NCBI GenBank assembly: GCA_031288855.1 | Contig: JAITQQ010000076.1 | Span: 1 to 7,240 of the forward strand | Origin: Prevotellaceae bacterium | GTDB taxonomy: Bacteria > Bacteroidota > Bacteroidia > Bacteroidales > UBA932 | Length of the DNA stretch: 7,240 bases | Reading direction: 5' to 3' | Part shown: piece by piece, positions 6,433 through 7,240 of the stretch | How the letters are laid out: the number at the start of each line of letters is the position of its first letter | Numbering within the stretch: position 1 is the stretch's first letter | The notes under the pieces: model-generated | The model's database searches: none | Seen by the model: the letters and a program-made list of their open reading frames with translations, nothing else | Told to the model about the DNA's origin: nothing | Program-made: the position numbers and the translations under genes

Positions 6433-7125
6433 TTGAAAACACCTGTCTCAAAAATAATTATTGCCATTGACGGACACTCCTCTACAGGGAAAAGCTCATT
6501 TGCCAAAGCCATTGCCGCTAAAATCGGTTATGTGTATGTGGACAGCGGCGCCATGTATCGTGCGGTAACTTTGTATGGGTTACAACACGGATTAATTTTC
6601 GATGACGGAAAAATAAACACAGAAGCGCTGATTGCCGCATTGCCTGACATTCAAATTGAATTTTGCAATATTGACGGACAAAATATTACTTTTTTGCAAC
6701 ATGTAAATGTGGAACACGATATCCGCAGTATCAGGGTATCACAACAAGTAAGCGCCGTGAGCGCTATTGCCGACGTGCGCACACACCTCGTACACCTGCA
6801 ACAATTGATGGGCAAAGACAAAGGCATCGTGATGGATGGCCGCGACATTGGTACGGTAGTATTTCCGCAGGCCGAACTGAAAATTTTTATGACGGCCGAC
6901 CCGCGTGTGCGTGCCGAACGACGCTACAAGGAACTTGTGGCAAAAGGCGGACAAGTGTCGTTAGACGAAATATTACAACACATTATCCAACGTGATTATA
7001 TTGATGAACACCGCGCCGTAACGCCCCTCCGCAAAGCCGACGACGCCTTACTATTAGACAACAGCCACCTTACTCCTGCCAACCAAATGAAGTGGTTTGA
7101 AGAAATATGGGCAAAGTATAAATAA
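6433..7125 (+). CDS. cmk: Cytidylate kinase (CMP/dCMP kinase)
   Basis: Transfers phosphate from ATP to CMP or dCMP in cytosolic pyrimidine nucleotide synthesis. The protein is 230 aa from the TTG at 6433, the normal length for bacterial Cmk. It shows the P-loop GHSSTGKS (14-21), the family signature YVDSGAMYRAVTLYG (35-49), the MDGRDIGTVVFP motif (134-145) that contributes to CMP binding, a lid-region arginine cluster (RVRAERRYKEL, 158-168), and RDYIDEHRAVTPLRKADDALLLDNS (187-211), typical of the family. The frame stays open far upstream, but any earlier start would cross the promoter box and run antisense into the phosphatase gene. No ATG lies between the promoter and the P-loop, so TTG is the most likely start (ATT at 6424 is a weaker option). 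No Shine-Dalgarno; the leader is A-rich. A small membrane-protein gene follows after one base. Confidence 0.95.
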   Translation: MKTPVSKIIIAIDGHSSTGKSSFAKAIAAKIGYVYVDSGAMYRAVTLYGLQHGLIFDDGKINTEALIAALPDIQIEFCNIDGQNITFLQHVNVEHDIRSIRVSQQVSAVSAIADVRTHLVHLQQLMGKDKGIVMDGRDIGTVVFPQAELKIFMTADPRVRAERRYKELVAKGGQVSLDEILQHIIQRDYIDEHRAVTPLRKADDALLLDNSHLTPANQMKWFEEIWAKYK

Positions 7126-7126
7126 T

Positions 7127-7240
7127 ATGAGTTCAACAATTATTTTATCAATCATTATTCTCGGCTTGTGTGTCGTGGGCTTGGCGATAAGCATCATCAT
7201 AAAGAAAAACGGCAAATTCCCCGAAACCGAAATAGGACGT
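7127..7240 (+). CDS. Small single-helix membrane protein, 3' partial, function unknown
   Basis: An ATG one base after the cmk stop opens a frame of 38 codons that runs off the right edge. The residues are a hydrophobic N-terminal helix at about 4-26 (TIILSIIILGLCVVGLAISIII), then a basic KKNGK and FPETEIGR. The short lumenal N-terminus, single helix and positive charges directly after it suggest an N-out, C-in small inner-membrane protein. From memory, Bacteroidota carry a family of about 60-75-residue uncharacterised membrane proteins with a similar helix followed by KxGxFPxTxIG. This looks like one of them, but the C-terminal part is not visible. The tight spacing implies co-transcription with cmk. 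Confidence 0.72.
   Translation, partial: MSSTIILSIIILGLCVVGLAISIIIKKNGKFPETEIGR

Overview
The window looks like a chromosomal segment of a Bacteroidota bacterium, probably Bacteroidales-like. Three things point there: a Bat (Bacteroides aerotolerance) gene cluster, translation starts with A/T-rich leaders and no Shine-Dalgarno sequence, and close matches to the Bacteroidota promoter consensus (TTTG about 20 bases upstream of TAnnTTTG) in the one sizeable intergenic gap. Coding density is very high. I see no RNA gene, mobile element, CRISPR array or broken gene.

Left half (1-4255, + strand): the distal end of a bat operon. The first gene runs in from the left edge. It is a single reading frame joining BatB (membrane-anchored von Willebrand A domain) to BatC (TPR protein with a Q/N/D/K-rich tail). 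BatD (610 aa) follows after 3 bases and BatE (251 aa) after 17 bases. The predicted topology places the VWA domain, the BatC TPRs, the BatD ectodomain and the BatE TPR and SH3 domains in the periplasm. The set reads as one envelope complex. MoxR, DUF58 and BatA genes, which normally precede BatB, would lie left of the window.

Middle (4261-6372, - strand): a two-gene unit transcribed towards the bat operon, made of a single-module Ppx/GppA-family phosphatase (307 aa) followed 24 bases later by an NtrC-type response regulator (387 aa). The regulator has receiver and AAA+ domains but no C-terminal Fis/HTH DNA-binding domain, and its sigma-54 contact loop reads GSFTSA instead of GAFTGA. Its stop codon lies 5 bases from the batE stop (convergent genes).

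Right part (6373-7240, + strand): a 60-base divergent promoter region carries two back-to-back TAnnTTTG boxes arranged as an imperfect palindrome. It separates the phosphatase from cmk (cytidylate kinase), which apparently starts at a TTG codon. One base after cmk begins a small one-helix membrane protein that runs off the right edge.

Most of this is recognisable housekeeping or envelope biology. I do not see a wholly new system. The points most worth a second look are the BatB-BatC fusion with an internal signal peptide, the regulator lacking a DNA-binding domain, and the palindromic bidirectional promoter with a near-leaderless phosphatase transcript.
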